Assembly (NCBI GenBank): GCA_024206195.1
Contig: JAAGZO010000609.1
Coordinates: 1-5,664 of the forward strand
Length of the DNA: 5,664 nt
Reading direction: 5' to 3'
From: a bacterium
GTDB lineage: Archaea; Nanoarchaeota; Nanoarchaeia; Woesearchaeales; UBA10216
Part shown: one piece after another, positions 1 to 5,504 of the stretch
How the letters are laid out: the number at the start of each line of letters is the position of its first letter
Numbering within the stretch: the stretch's first letter is position 1
Translations under genes and position numbers: made by a program
The notes under the pieces: model-generated
What the model was told of the DNA's origin: nothing
The model's database searches: none
The model's input: only the letters and a program-made list of their open reading frames with translations

Positions 1-471
1 CTTTGTTGAGTTTCTGTCCCCATTGTGCCATACCTCATTGACCTCAAACTCCTTCAGAACCTCGATGAGCCCACCGATGTGGTCAGCATGAGGGTGAGTG
101 GCTACCATGACCTCTAAGGGGCCATCTACGTAGTCTATGAGATAATCAACAACACCAGGAGACCTACCCCCACCGTCGATTAAGACCTCTGTCTCACCTA
201 GATCAACCAATATTGCGTCTCCCTGACCAACATCGATAAAGTGGACTTCCAGATACTCGGGCATGGTGGTCGTCGGTGTAGGTGTCGGTTCGATACTGGG
301 AGAATCCGTAGGTGTAGCGGTAGGTTCTGGTGATAATGTGGGAGTCGGTGTCTCTGTTGGTGCCACAGTAGTTGGAGGTATAGGTGTATCGTCATTGCCG
401 TCACAACCAGCAACAAACAACCCAATTACGAACAGGATCATAGCAATAGATAGTACAGTCTTTTTCATCAT
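1..471 (-). CDS. Lipoprotein with ComEC/Rec2-like metallo-beta-lactamase fold (C-terminus cut by window edge)
   Basis: This is an open reading frame of 157 codons with no stop before the left edge, so only the N-terminal part is seen. Residues 4-20 form a hydrophobic signal segment ending in a lipobox (V20-A-G-C23), so the mature protein should be lipid-anchored outside the cytoplasm. Residues 24-70 are a Thr/Pro-rich linker of the surface-tether kind. From about residue 73 the MBL fold begins: FIDVGQGDA (78-86), LIDGG (97-101) and the metal-binding THPHADH (125-131). FIDVGQGD followed by HxHxDH is typical of the ComEC/Rec2-related MBL family, whose members are hydrolases, several acting on phosphodiesters; the substrate here is unknown. 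ATG codons at 471 and 468 are both possible. The AGGAG at 475-479 is 3 bases from the first and 6 from the second, so the second may be preferred. It is co-directional with, and 9 bases after, the upstream lipoprotein gene, so the two are probably co-transcribed. Confidence 0.88.
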   Translation of the reverse strand, partial: MMKKTVLSIAMILFVIGLFVAGCDGNDDTPIPPTTVAPTETPTPTLSPEPTATPTDSPSIEPTPTPTTTMPEYLEVHFIDVGQGDAILVDLGETEVLIDGGGRSPGVVDYLIDYVDGPLEVMVATHPHADHIGGLIEVLKEFEVNEVWHNGDRNSTK

Positions 472-474
472 TGT

Positions 475-479
475 CTCCT
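475..479 (-). promoter_or_regulatory. Shine-Dalgarno of the MBL lipoprotein gene
   Basis: AGGAG on the minus strand lies in the 9-base gap between the stop of the upstream lipoprotein gene (481-483) and the ATG pair of the MBL gene. Its nearness to the upstream stop fits translational coupling in a two-gene operon. Confidence 0.7.
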
Positions 480-480
480 G

Positions 481-1191
481 CTAATCAGACACAGCGTATG
501 AGATTAATTCAATACTCTCTGCGTTGTTATAGTCATAGACCTTCACGTTAACAAGTTTCGTCTCATCTGATTGCCAGGCAACCTTTGATGGAAAACCGTC
601 TTCACTGTATTGAACTAACTTGAAACATTCAAATGTCCCCGCTGGTACGGTGACCATTTCTTTTCCCTCAATTTTGTATGAAAAGGTGTTTTCCTCAAAT
701 TCGGTCTCAGCCGTCGATGGGCGATTGGTCATGATATGTTTTGTTATTGTGAAAGTGGCTACAGTAGTCTCCCATGTTTTACCCACTTCATATGGTGAAG
801 GTGATTGTGAGCGTGTGTAAAAGAATTTAGTCTCCACCTCTATTGATGCGTCTACCGTCTCATCAGTAAATTGCATTTTTACTTTATCGACAGTAGCCTT
901 ATCTACCATCAGTATTGGATTGGATGAGGTGTCTGATACAGCAGGTTCTGAGGCCATTTCCAATACATAGCAATCCATTCCATCTACTGTATCCTCTCCA
1001 ATTACCTGCATGGTGGCTGTGTATTCAAAGCCTTCACTTACCCCTTTCTGAGTCCAAGTGTCTCCGATTCTATATATTGGCAAAGCCCCTTCCGTCTTCC
1101 TCGATGACGTTGGTGAAGAGGTATCACTACCACTATCACATCCAATAACCAATAATCCCACTACGACCAGGATCAGCAGCAATCTCTTCAT
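481..1191 (-). CDS. Predicted lipoprotein, 236 aa, with VPAGTF region
   Basis: Residues 1-18 are a lipoprotein signal (two basic residues, a hydrophobic run, lipobox V15-I-G-C18), followed by a Ser/Thr/Asp-rich spacer to about residue 33. The rest looks like an all-beta extracytoplasmic domain: IYRIGDTW (39-46), YEVGKTWETT (134-143) and a late VTVPAGTFECFKL (180-192) followed by hydrophobic strands. The VPAGTF/C-type turn is common in beta-rich lipoproteins of the DUF3108/TapB sort; that assignment is inference from motif style, not a firm match. No catalytic motif is visible. An in-frame ATG at 1218 would add nine charged residues before the signal, but it sits inside a perfect TATAAT box. 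The ATG at 1191 is preceded by GAGGGAGCGAGAG and starts a clean signal peptide, so it is chosen. It is the first gene of the operon, 9 bases before the MBL lipoprotein gene. The two may work together at the cell surface. Confidence 0.85.
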   Translation of the reverse strand: MKRLLLILVVVGLLVIGCDSGSDTSSPTSSRKTEGALPIYRIGDTWTQKGVSEGFEYTATMQVIGEDTVDGMDCYVLEMASEPAVSDTSSNPILMVDKATVDKVKMQFTDETVDASIEVETKFFYTRSQSPSPYEVGKTWETTVATFTITKHIMTNRPSTAETEFEENTFSYKIEGKEMVTVPAGTFECFKLVQYSEDGFPSKVAWQSDETKLVNVKVYDYNNAESIELISYAVSD

Positions 1192-1216
1192 CTCTCGCTC
1201 CCTCGCATTTCCCACC

Positions 1217-1245
1217 ATTATAGGCTTCAGGACTCACGTGTGCAA
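1217..1245 (-). promoter_or_regulatory. Probable sigma70-type promoter of the lipoprotein operon
   Basis: A perfect TATAAT lies on the minus strand at 1222-1217. Upstream, TTGCAC (1245-1240, 17-base spacing) or TGCACA (1244-1239, 16-base spacing) could serve as a weak -35. The expected start point near 1210 gives a leader of about 20 bases before the ATG at 1191, just enough for the purine-rich ribosome site. The -10 box covers the alternative ATG at 1218. Confidence 0.55.
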
Positions 1246-1312
1246 CAGGGCGTAGCTTGACTGTTAGGTGAAGGTTAGGTAGGATAGAGACGCTCTGTTA
1301 GGGAGTGAGGTT
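1246..1312. other. Intergenic stretch with repeated GTTAGG motifs
   Basis: This lies between the lipoprotein promoter and the first attC-like repeat. GTTAGG occurs at 1263, 1274 and 1297, and the 8-mer CTGTTAGG is repeated at 1261 and 1295. GTTAGG fits the G^TTRRRY crossover core of integron sites, so this could be debris of older recombination sites. The segment from AAC at 1244 to AAGG at 1274 loosely resembles the 5' ends of the two attC-like sites downstream (a shared GACTG..AGG.G), but with gaps. No coding region is supported here. Confidence 0.3.
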
Positions 1313-1367
1313 ACCGCCAAGTCAATCCGGCATAAGCCATTGCAGCCTGTTAATTCGGACGTTAGAA
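1313..1367 (+). repeat. attC-like site, 3' end (site 1)
   Basis: The 53 bases from 1313 to 1365 align without gaps to 2852-2904, with 35 identical positions by hand count, including CCGCCAAG, CGGCATA, TGTTA and a terminal CGTTAG. Both copies end in the crossover-like core (GTTAGAA here at 1361-1367), and each is followed by a gene on the plus strand. In integron terms this is the R' end of an attC belonging to the preceding cassette, with the cut between G1361 and T1362. No clear 5' half (R'') is visible upstream, so the site may be degenerate or rearranged. It could also be a different repeat family; the pairing described for the unit starting at 1362 is the main reason to call it attC. Confidence 0.5.
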
Positions 1368-1374
1368 TGCTTGT

Positions 1375-1387
1375 GTCTATAATAGAC
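1375..1387 (+). promoter_or_regulatory. Candidate promoter -10 box within a 13-base palindrome
   Basis: A perfect TATAAT at 1378-1383 sits 17 bases into cassette 1. It lies in GTCTAT-A-ATAGAC, a perfect 6+1+6 inverted repeat that could bind a dimeric repressor. A -35 at the right spacing is poor (TTCGGA or TCGGAC near 1354-1360) and would fall in the preceding attC-like repeat. The start point would be near 1390, giving a leader of about 27 bases to the GTG at 1417. The heptamer AAACTAT occurs at 1388 and again 21 bases later at 1409. Confidence 0.45.
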
Positions 1388-1416
1388 AAACTATAGGCAT
1401 TTTCGGATAAACTATT

Positions 1417-2622
1417 GTGCCATACTTAAATCTACTGATAGCTTTTATAATCGGGGTTATTGCCACACTTATTGCGGGTAATCCTCTTATTAGGTTTCAT
1501 TTCGAGCGGGTTGTAAGGCGATTATTTGGAAAGCCTTTAATTTCCGTAGCATTAATTAACTTCACCACTAATTGTGAAGATGGAATGTTTGTGGTGCATT
1601 GTGTTGAATTGAAAAACAAAATGTGGCTAACAACAGAAATTCCAAGAGTTTATCTTCTTCGTACAGGGTTCCCATCTGGACTTGATCGCACTTTCAGACC
1701 CCTTCTTTACCACCGGGAACAAGGTATGAGCCAATCAAGATTTGATTGCACGCTAAGTCAGGTTCTCAATGAATATGGTAATAAAATCTTTCTATTTGAA
1801 CCAGACAATCAAAATTTGGTAATAAGTGTCTCAAGAAACGCGAGAAAAAGGGTGGCCATAATTGTCGAAACTATAGCAAACGATATAATTGACACATCGA
1901 CTGCATTGAATAGCCAACATCCTGTCGGAGAACTGTATGCCACGATATGCAATCCTATGCCCCGCGTAATCCCTGGTGATCAATGGGGCTTGTCTATCAT
2001 ATCAGAGACTTACGGACACATTGATTTTTTTGATATTTCAATACCCGAAAATTTAGCTGATATCGAATCATTAGGTGATAGTTTAGAAGCTATGAAAATG
2101 GTAAATCGACCACCATGCTTCCTTGATATTGAACCAACGAAGCTCACATGGCCCCTGCGGTTTAGTATCAACGATTGTGCTATCTTAGTGAGAAATACCC
2201 ACCCTAAAAACATCCTTGTATACAATACAAAAAAGCCTTCAATAGGTATTAAATATCTCTTATTCCGAGCCAAACTCAACATGCTAAAAACAATACATTA
2301 CCTTAAACTACAAATATTGTTTGGTAATCTTAAAATACATCGTATTGAATTTGAATTGAAATTGCGTCGCAGGAAATTACTGTACCCACTTGCAATAGTA
2401 TTTAGGTTGCTTTATTTCTTAATGGTGTTACCTTTCATACTGGTAGCATTCTTAGTACGGTCGTTGGTATCACTCATAACAAAACTTATAAAATTGGTTT
2501 TTTACCATGGACCGAGTTATCTTTTTTCAATACTAATCAGACTCTTACTGAAAACAGAGTTCGGACGTCGGTTTTTTTATAAAAGATTCAATCCATACCC
2601 ACCTAAAATACAGATACAGTAA
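1417..2622 (+). CDS. Orphan membrane-associated protein, 401 aa
   Basis: I do not recognise this family. Residues 3-21 are a clear membrane segment (NLLIAFIIGVIATLIAG), followed by a basic stretch (26-39), which suggests the following part faces the cytoplasm. Residues about 40-270 look like a soluble, beta-rich domain, with SVALINF (43-49), MFVVHCVEL (57-65), WPLRFS (245-250) and CAILVRN (254-260); no catalytic motif stands out. Residues 281-320 are basic and helical. Residues 322-362 are strongly hydrophobic (one or two membrane or interfacial helices), a shorter hydrophobic helix spans 367-378, and the tail is basic. The GTG start is chosen because an in-frame TAA lies at 1408-1410 and the membrane segment follows at once. 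GGAT at 1405-1408 is a weak ribosome site. It is the only gene of cassette 1 and stops 68 bases before the R''. The gene looks more A+T-rich than its neighbours, consistent with transfer. Membrane effectors of phage defence are one possible role for such cassette genes, but nothing here proves it. Confidence 0.8.
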   Translation: MPYLNLLIAFIIGVIATLIAGNPLIRFHFERVVRRLFGKPLISVALINFTTNCEDGMFVVHCVELKNKMWLTTEIPRVYLLRTGFPSGLDRTFRPLLYHREQGMSQSRFDCTLSQVLNEYGNKIFLFEPDNQNLVISVSRNARKRVAIIVETIANDIIDTSTALNSQHPVGELYATICNPMPRVIPGDQWGLSIISETYGHIDFFDISIPENLADIESLGDSLEAMKMVNRPPCFLDIEPTKLTWPLRFSINDCAILVRNTHPKNILVYNTKKPSIGIKYLLFRAKLNMLKTIHYLKLQILFGNLKIHRIEFELKLRRRKLLYPLAIVFRLLYFLMVLPFILVAFLVRSLVSLITKLIKLVFYHGPSYLFSILIRLLLKTEFGRRFFYKRFNPYPPKIQIQ

Positions 2623-2690
2623 ATTAGCTCATTATATATAGCACTTATATCATTGTTGCTTGATATCATACCAACTATTTGCAATTTTAT
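2623..2690 (+). other. A+T-rich 3' untranslated stretch of cassette 1
   Basis: This stretch lies between the stop of the 401-aa gene and the attC-like site. It is A+T-rich with scattered TATAT runs. No terminator hairpin followed by a T-run was seen, so transcripts may read on through the attC-like site. Confidence 0.4.
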
Positions 2691-2906
2691 GCATTCTAAC
2701 AACTGCGTGAACTCCGACCCCAAAGGGTGGCTTCTCTTGGGCTTGGGCTTGCTTCCGATTGCGATTTTGCACAATACTATGTGTCACGGGGGCAATAACA
2801 TGTATGGTCGGCATTCCGCAAAATGTGCTATAATTCGAGCCAAATTGGAGTGCCGCCAAGCCAGATCGGCATATCCTCTTGGTGCGTGTTACGCAGAGCG
2901 TTAGCT
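2691..2906 (+). repeat. attC-like recombination site of cassette 1 (site 2), unusually long
   Basis: The 5' end has R''-like CTAAC (2696-2700), L''-like CTGCGT (2703-2708) and CCGACC (2714-2719), matching the usual attC order of TAACAA, spacer and CCGAC. The 3' end has ACGCAG (2891-2896), AGC, then GTTAGCT (2900-2906). CTAAC/GTTAG and CTGCGT/ACGCAG pair, with a 2- versus 3-base internal loop as in attC. A second, nested pairing exists: TGCG(T)GAACTCCGACC at 2704-2719 with GGTCGGCATTCCGCA at 2806-2820 (13 pairs, one bulge, one 2-base mismatch). The site is about 210 bases, longer than most described attC, so it may be a fusion of one site (to about 2830) with the end of another. Its 3' part is homologous to 1313-1365, and its 5' part (2696-2736) to 4710-4750. 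Confidence 0.55.
2826..2834 (+). promoter_or_regulatory. Candidate extended -10 promoter inside the attC-like site
   Basis: TGCTATAAT is a perfect extended -10 (TGnTATAAT). No good -35 is present, but extended -10 promoters can work without one. It would start transcription near 2841, about 118 bases before the ATG of the 584-aa gene. It lies in the attC-like site of cassette 1, just where the inner stem ends. Confidence 0.35.
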
Positions 2907-2911
2907 AGCAA

Positions 2912-2917
2912 TATACT
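2912..2917 (+). promoter_or_regulatory. Possible -10 box at the start of cassette 2
   Basis: TATACT lies 11 bases into cassette 2, in the same relative place as the TATAAT of cassette 1. The -35 position 17 bases upstream (TTACGC, 2889-2894) falls in the preceding attC-like site and is weak. The start point near 2924 would give a leader of about 35 bases. Confidence 0.25.
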
Positions 2918-2958
2918 AAGACCAAGTAACTGAAATAACATGGGCAAATACCTTTATT

Positions 2959-4713
2959 ATGAAAAATAGATCGAGAGTGCAATTGGCGTCGGCCATTGCT
3001 TTTCTTATCTGTCTGGTAACTTTATTATTCTATGTTTTTTCTGTTTATGTATATGGCAATTGGACCTACACAGTTTTTGCTACATATATATTCATGGCAT
3101 TAGTAACGGCCATATCAGTCCTCGTAATTGTTGTTCGTCTATTTCGCGGAACCGACTTACCCCCTCAAGAGATATACCCATTTATTTATTGGTCAAGTTC
3201 AAAACAAAACACCACATTTCTTCAACGAGCAAAATTTATTCTTATATCAACACTAACATTGATATCGTTACCGTTTTCATGGCCAGGACAACTGGTCATT
3301 TCTCTTTTAGGTATGACTCGGAAGGTTCCGAAAGGAGTTTACCGAGTAGCAGCATATGATACGTTGTTTTCAAACAATCTTCTTACACCAGCACCATTGG
3401 TTGCATGTCTGGCTTTGGTAATTGGAATTCATACTTGGTTTAATCTTCCACATATCCCTGCCAATGGTTTTTCTATTATAATGATAATTTTTGCTACAGC
3501 CACATTAATAATAGGTTTACTGGATCAATCAGTAGCTATGAGGGCACGTAGACAAATCGGAAACCCGTACCTTCGTTTTATTCTGTTCACTGTGTCAATA
3601 TATGGGATTTTGGTACTTTCCTATTCTGTGCTATATCAAGATTCCCCAAGGCTTAGTATTACTGCATTGACTGATGTCACAGTTGATATCCTGAGAATAC
3701 AGGGCATTGGGGATCTATTCCAAGATGATGATTCATCATTTGCTCAATATTCAGCAGGTTTAACAGGGATTCTTTTTTATGCGTCACTTGTAAGCTCTGT
3801 ATATAGATTTAGAGAATTTAGACGTACTGATGACGATTACATTGCAATTGCCGAATCGTATATGCATATGGGTCACTTCAATTCAGCAATGTCATCCTTG
3901 CGCAAAGTAAGAACTCAAACCCCCGATTTTTTTGTACTAAAATCAATATGTTATTTGGCGCTAAACCAAATGGACAAGGCTCTAAAAACCAAAGAACAAA
4001 GCATAATTATCTCAGAATACAAGGGATACGCAAGTGATGATCCCGCTTTGTTACTATTTTTTACTACCCAGTTTTTTCCTATTGGCAGTTCCCGTATCGT
4101 TAATCTGTTTTCTAGATGGATTGAAGGTAAGCCTTCAGAACTACGTGTATTGGGTCTTGTTGACAAGCTCATATTGGCCAATAAAGTATCTCCAGACGAG
4201 GTCATAGACGTGATAGAAAACGCTGGAATGTCAGATGATTATTCGCTTATAATTGCACTATGCCTTATAGGTGCAGATGATCGTGAAAATGCAGCAATTA
4301 TTCTCCAAAATTTATCACTCGACAATGAGTCATCCGAATTACATCAGATTATCCTGGGTATTTTAGTTCTTTCAACGCAGATTGACGTACTTTCAATAAC
4401 AGAAGACAATACTTCCTCTCTATTGAATTGGTCGCATACATATATGCAAAAAATCAGCAGTTTTGTACATTCATCACCTTCGGTAGAGGATACTTTCTGT
4501 TTACTCAATACCTTGGCTATACCATATTTCATTGCCCAACAACTCGACCAAGATACAGCAGAAGACATAAGGTTTTTGATGGACGAGCTTGAAGAGATTG
4601 TTAAAAGTACATCATTTTCACAAGCAGCATTATCAGTTACTCAAAATCTAAGAAAATTTAGTTTTAGAACTTGGGAACAAGGATCGTATAGCAATGGGCT
4701 GGGCGCTAACTAA
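2959..4713 (+). CDS. Orphan polytopic membrane protein with TPR-like C-terminal half, 584 aa
   Basis: I do not recognise this family. The N-terminal half has hydrophobic segments near 9-30, 37-59, 91-118, 145-161, 170-188, 205-225 and 263-283. Between the last two lies a short segment ending in GIGD (249-252), placed as the selectivity filter would be in a two-helix potassium channel. The preceding residues (I-Q rather than T-V) do not fit that family, so this is only a resemblance. From residue 291 the protein is soluble and helical: YIAIAESYMHMGHFNSAMSSL (294-314) and FFVLKSICYLALNQMDKAL (324-342) read as two TPR-like hairpins, and similar helical hairpins continue to about 560. The design is a membrane domain with a cytoplasmic scaffold or sensor. 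The ATG at 2959 has no good ribosome site. A 9-codon ORF (2940-2969) overlaps the start and might couple translation. The stop lies in the R'' of cassette 2. Base composition looks A+T-rich, like that of the other cassette gene. Confidence 0.82.
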   Translation: MKNRSRVQLASAIAFLICLVTLLFYVFSVYVYGNWTYTVFATYIFMALVTAISVLVIVVRLFRGTDLPPQEIYPFIYWSSSKQNTTFLQRAKFILISTLTLISLPFSWPGQLVISLLGMTRKVPKGVYRVAAYDTLFSNNLLTPAPLVACLALVIGIHTWFNLPHIPANGFSIIMIIFATATLIIGLLDQSVAMRARRQIGNPYLRFILFTVSIYGILVLSYSVLYQDSPRLSITALTDVTVDILRIQGIGDLFQDDDSSFAQYSAGLTGILFYASLVSSVYRFREFRRTDDDYIAIAESYMHMGHFNSAMSSLRKVRTQTPDFFVLKSICYLALNQMDKALKTKEQSIIISEYKGYASDDPALLLFFTTQFFPIGSSRIVNLFSRWIEGKPSELRVLGLVDKLILANKVSPDEVIDVIENAGMSDDYSLIIALCLIGADDRENAAIILQNLSLDNESSELHQIILGILVLSTQIDVLSITEDNTSSLLNWSHTYMQKISSFVHSSPSVEDTFCLLNTLAIPYFIAQQLDQDTAEDIRFLMDELEEIVKSTSFSQAALSVTQNLRKFSFRTWEQGSYSNGLGAN

Positions 4714-4953
4714 CAAGTCATTGGAGACCGACTGCAAGGGGCGGTTTTCCTGAACACCTAGTCTCCTACCCCCGGTATGCCTCTTCATGGAACGGGTTCC
4801 ATCTAGTAGGTAGTATGCCCGTCTGTATTTTGAATGGGTTTGAAGGTAGGCTGTACTACTGTACATCACTGCACTCCATACCAATGTAGCACTAATGTTT
4901 AACTAATGTTTTGTAGGTAACAGTAGGGTATTGAGTATAGTGTTATGTTAGTT
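4705..4953 (+). repeat. attC-like recombination site of cassette 2 (site 3)
   Basis: The 5' end reads R'' AACTAAC (4708-4714), AAGT, CATTGG (4719-4724), then ACCGAC. From CTAACAA it aligns without gaps to the cassette 1 site (4710-4750 against 2696-2736, 27 of 41 identical, including CCGAC..CAA.GGG.GG). CATTGG pairs with CCAATG (4881-4886) and TGCA (4733-4736) with TGCA (4870-4873), forming a long imperfect stem. The R' is taken as GTTAGTT (4947-4953), giving a site of about 245 bases, very long for attC. The 5' half is much better supported than the 3' limit. Confidence 0.45.
4787..4802. repeat. Perfect 16-base palindrome, possible apical hairpin of site 3
   Basis: ATGGAAC-GG-GTTCCAT can fold with six to seven pairs. 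It is flanked by CTACC (4766-4770) and GGTAG (4809-4813), which also pair, so a longer hairpin forms near the centre of the 4719-4886 stem. That is where attC sites carry their variable terminal structure. No T-run follows, so a terminator is unlikely. A second small hairpin, TGTAC-TACT-GTACA, lies at 4852-4865. Confidence 0.45.
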
Positions 4954-5020
4954 TACACACGATGGAATGTAGGTGGAACGAGTTAAAATAACCAAGCTTC
5001 GCGAAAGAGATTGCATCAAA
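4954..5020. other. Short spacer between cassette 2 and the converging minus-strand gene
   Basis: No gene or clear terminator is seen. The palindrome TTCGCGAA (4998-5005) is present, but without a T-run on either strand. This is the junction between the cassette pair and the right-hand module. Confidence 0.3.
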
Positions 5021-5503
5021 TCACAACCTCAATCCAAATTCGCAGCCATCAGGAGACAAGAGACATCCATCGAATCCTTTCATAGCCATAGCATGATTAA
5101 GAAAGCAGTAGTTTTCGTGTTGCAGACAGCATCGAGGTATAGCTAGGTCTCCACCTTCCTTAATGTATCTATTAATCTCAACAATATGCCCTTCCATAGA
5201 CGTGATCTGATCTATGCAAAATTCGGGATTGGGGCATTTAGGATCAGCTAACTGCTTTCTCCTGATTGCCAAATCCTCTTCCTTTTTGGAGATTGCCTTT
5301 TGAAGACTTTCGATGATCCTCGGTGGAATCTCACTCTCATTCGTTTGGGATACGAGTTCGATTATTTCACCCTTGTACTTTCGTATGGCCTCCTTTAGGT
5401 CGGAGGTCATAGCAGATAGTGGATGATATAGAAGTCGGTCCCCTTCCACCTTCATAGCAAGGCCTTGTTGTTTTGCCTTTTCCAATAATTCAAGCGGGGT
5501 CAT
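5021..5503 (-). CDS. TubC_N-like docking-domain protein with Cys-rich C-terminus, 160 aa
   Basis: Residues 1-52 match the pattern of the TubC N-terminal docking domain: PLELLEKAKQQGLAMKVEGD, then RLLYHPLS, then LKEAIRKYKGEIIELV. This small fold was first described as a docking domain in NRPS/PKS lines. It is also found in short proteins of mobile elements next to replication genes, where its partner is usually not known. Residues 61-85 are a charged helix, probably a coiled coil. The C-terminal part has seven cysteines (90, 96, 125, 126, 133, 147, 154), with C-x5-C, CC-x6-C and C-x6-C spacing, which suggests a metal-binding region. The ATG at 5503 is chosen over the TTG at 5539: it starts exactly at the domain and lies one base after the stop of the upstream gene, which favours translational coupling. 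No NRPS or PKS gene is in view, so a role in a replication or mobile-element module is more likely than secondary metabolism. Confidence 0.72.
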   Translation of the reverse strand: MTPLELLEKAKQQGLAMKVEGDRLLYHPLSAMTSDLKEAIRKYKGEIIELVSQTNESEIPPRIIESLQKAISKKEEDLAIRRKQLADPKCPNPEFCIDQITSMEGHIVEINRYIKEGGDLAIPRCCLQHENYCFLNHAMAMKGFDGCLLSPDGCEFGLRL

Positions 5504-5504
5504 T

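Larger units (their letters stand above)
1362..2900 (+). mobile_element. Integron-type gene cassette 1 (orphan membrane protein plus attC-like site)
   Basis: The unit begins with TTAGAATGC after G1361 and ends at G2900, just before the next TTAGCTAGC. A cassette's R'' must be complementary to G plus its own first bases, because the two meet when the cassette is circular. Here GTTAGAATGC (1361-1370) has its exact reverse complement GCATTCTAAC at 2691-2700, directly after the gene. A perfect 10-base match in that place is unlikely by chance. The unit holds one gene in the normal cassette orientation (1417-2622) and a long attC-like site. It is about 1.5 kb, within the range of known cassettes. 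No integrase lies in the window, so mobility in this host cannot be judged. Confidence 0.6.
2901..4947 (+). mobile_element. Integron-type gene cassette 2 (polytopic TPR-like membrane protein plus attC-like site)
   Basis: The unit starts with TTAGCTAGC after G2900. GTTAGCTAGC (2900-2909) has a 9/10 reverse complement, GCTAACTAAC, at 4705-4714. The gene's TAA stop (4711-4713) lies within that R'', a usual feature of cassette genes. The right end is placed at G4947 because GTTAGTT (4947-4953) pairs over seven bases with AACTAAC (4708-4714); this end is less secure, since the homology shared by the 3' ends of sites 1 and 2 is not seen here. One gene fills almost the whole unit. Confidence 0.5.

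Noticed and set aside
198..484. ORFs antisense to, or in another frame of, the MBL lipoprotein gene (for example the Val/Gly-rich plus-strand ORF at 263-484)
   Set aside because: They are shadows: the Thr/Pro-rich linker codons read as Val/Gly on the opposite strand.
2650..2904. Small ORFs on both strands between the two cassette genes
   Set aside because: They lie over the structured attC-like site, have no protein-like character or ribosome sites, and are explained by the site itself.
2940..2969. A 9-codon ORF (MGKYLYYEK) overlapping the start of the 584-aa gene, as a leader peptide
   Set aside because: No ribosome site precedes it and so short an ORF arises easily by chance. It is mentioned only as a possible coupling element.
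4787..4802. The palindrome as a rho-independent terminator of the 584-aa gene
   Set aside because: Neither strand has a T-run after the stem. It fits better as the tip of the attC-like fold.
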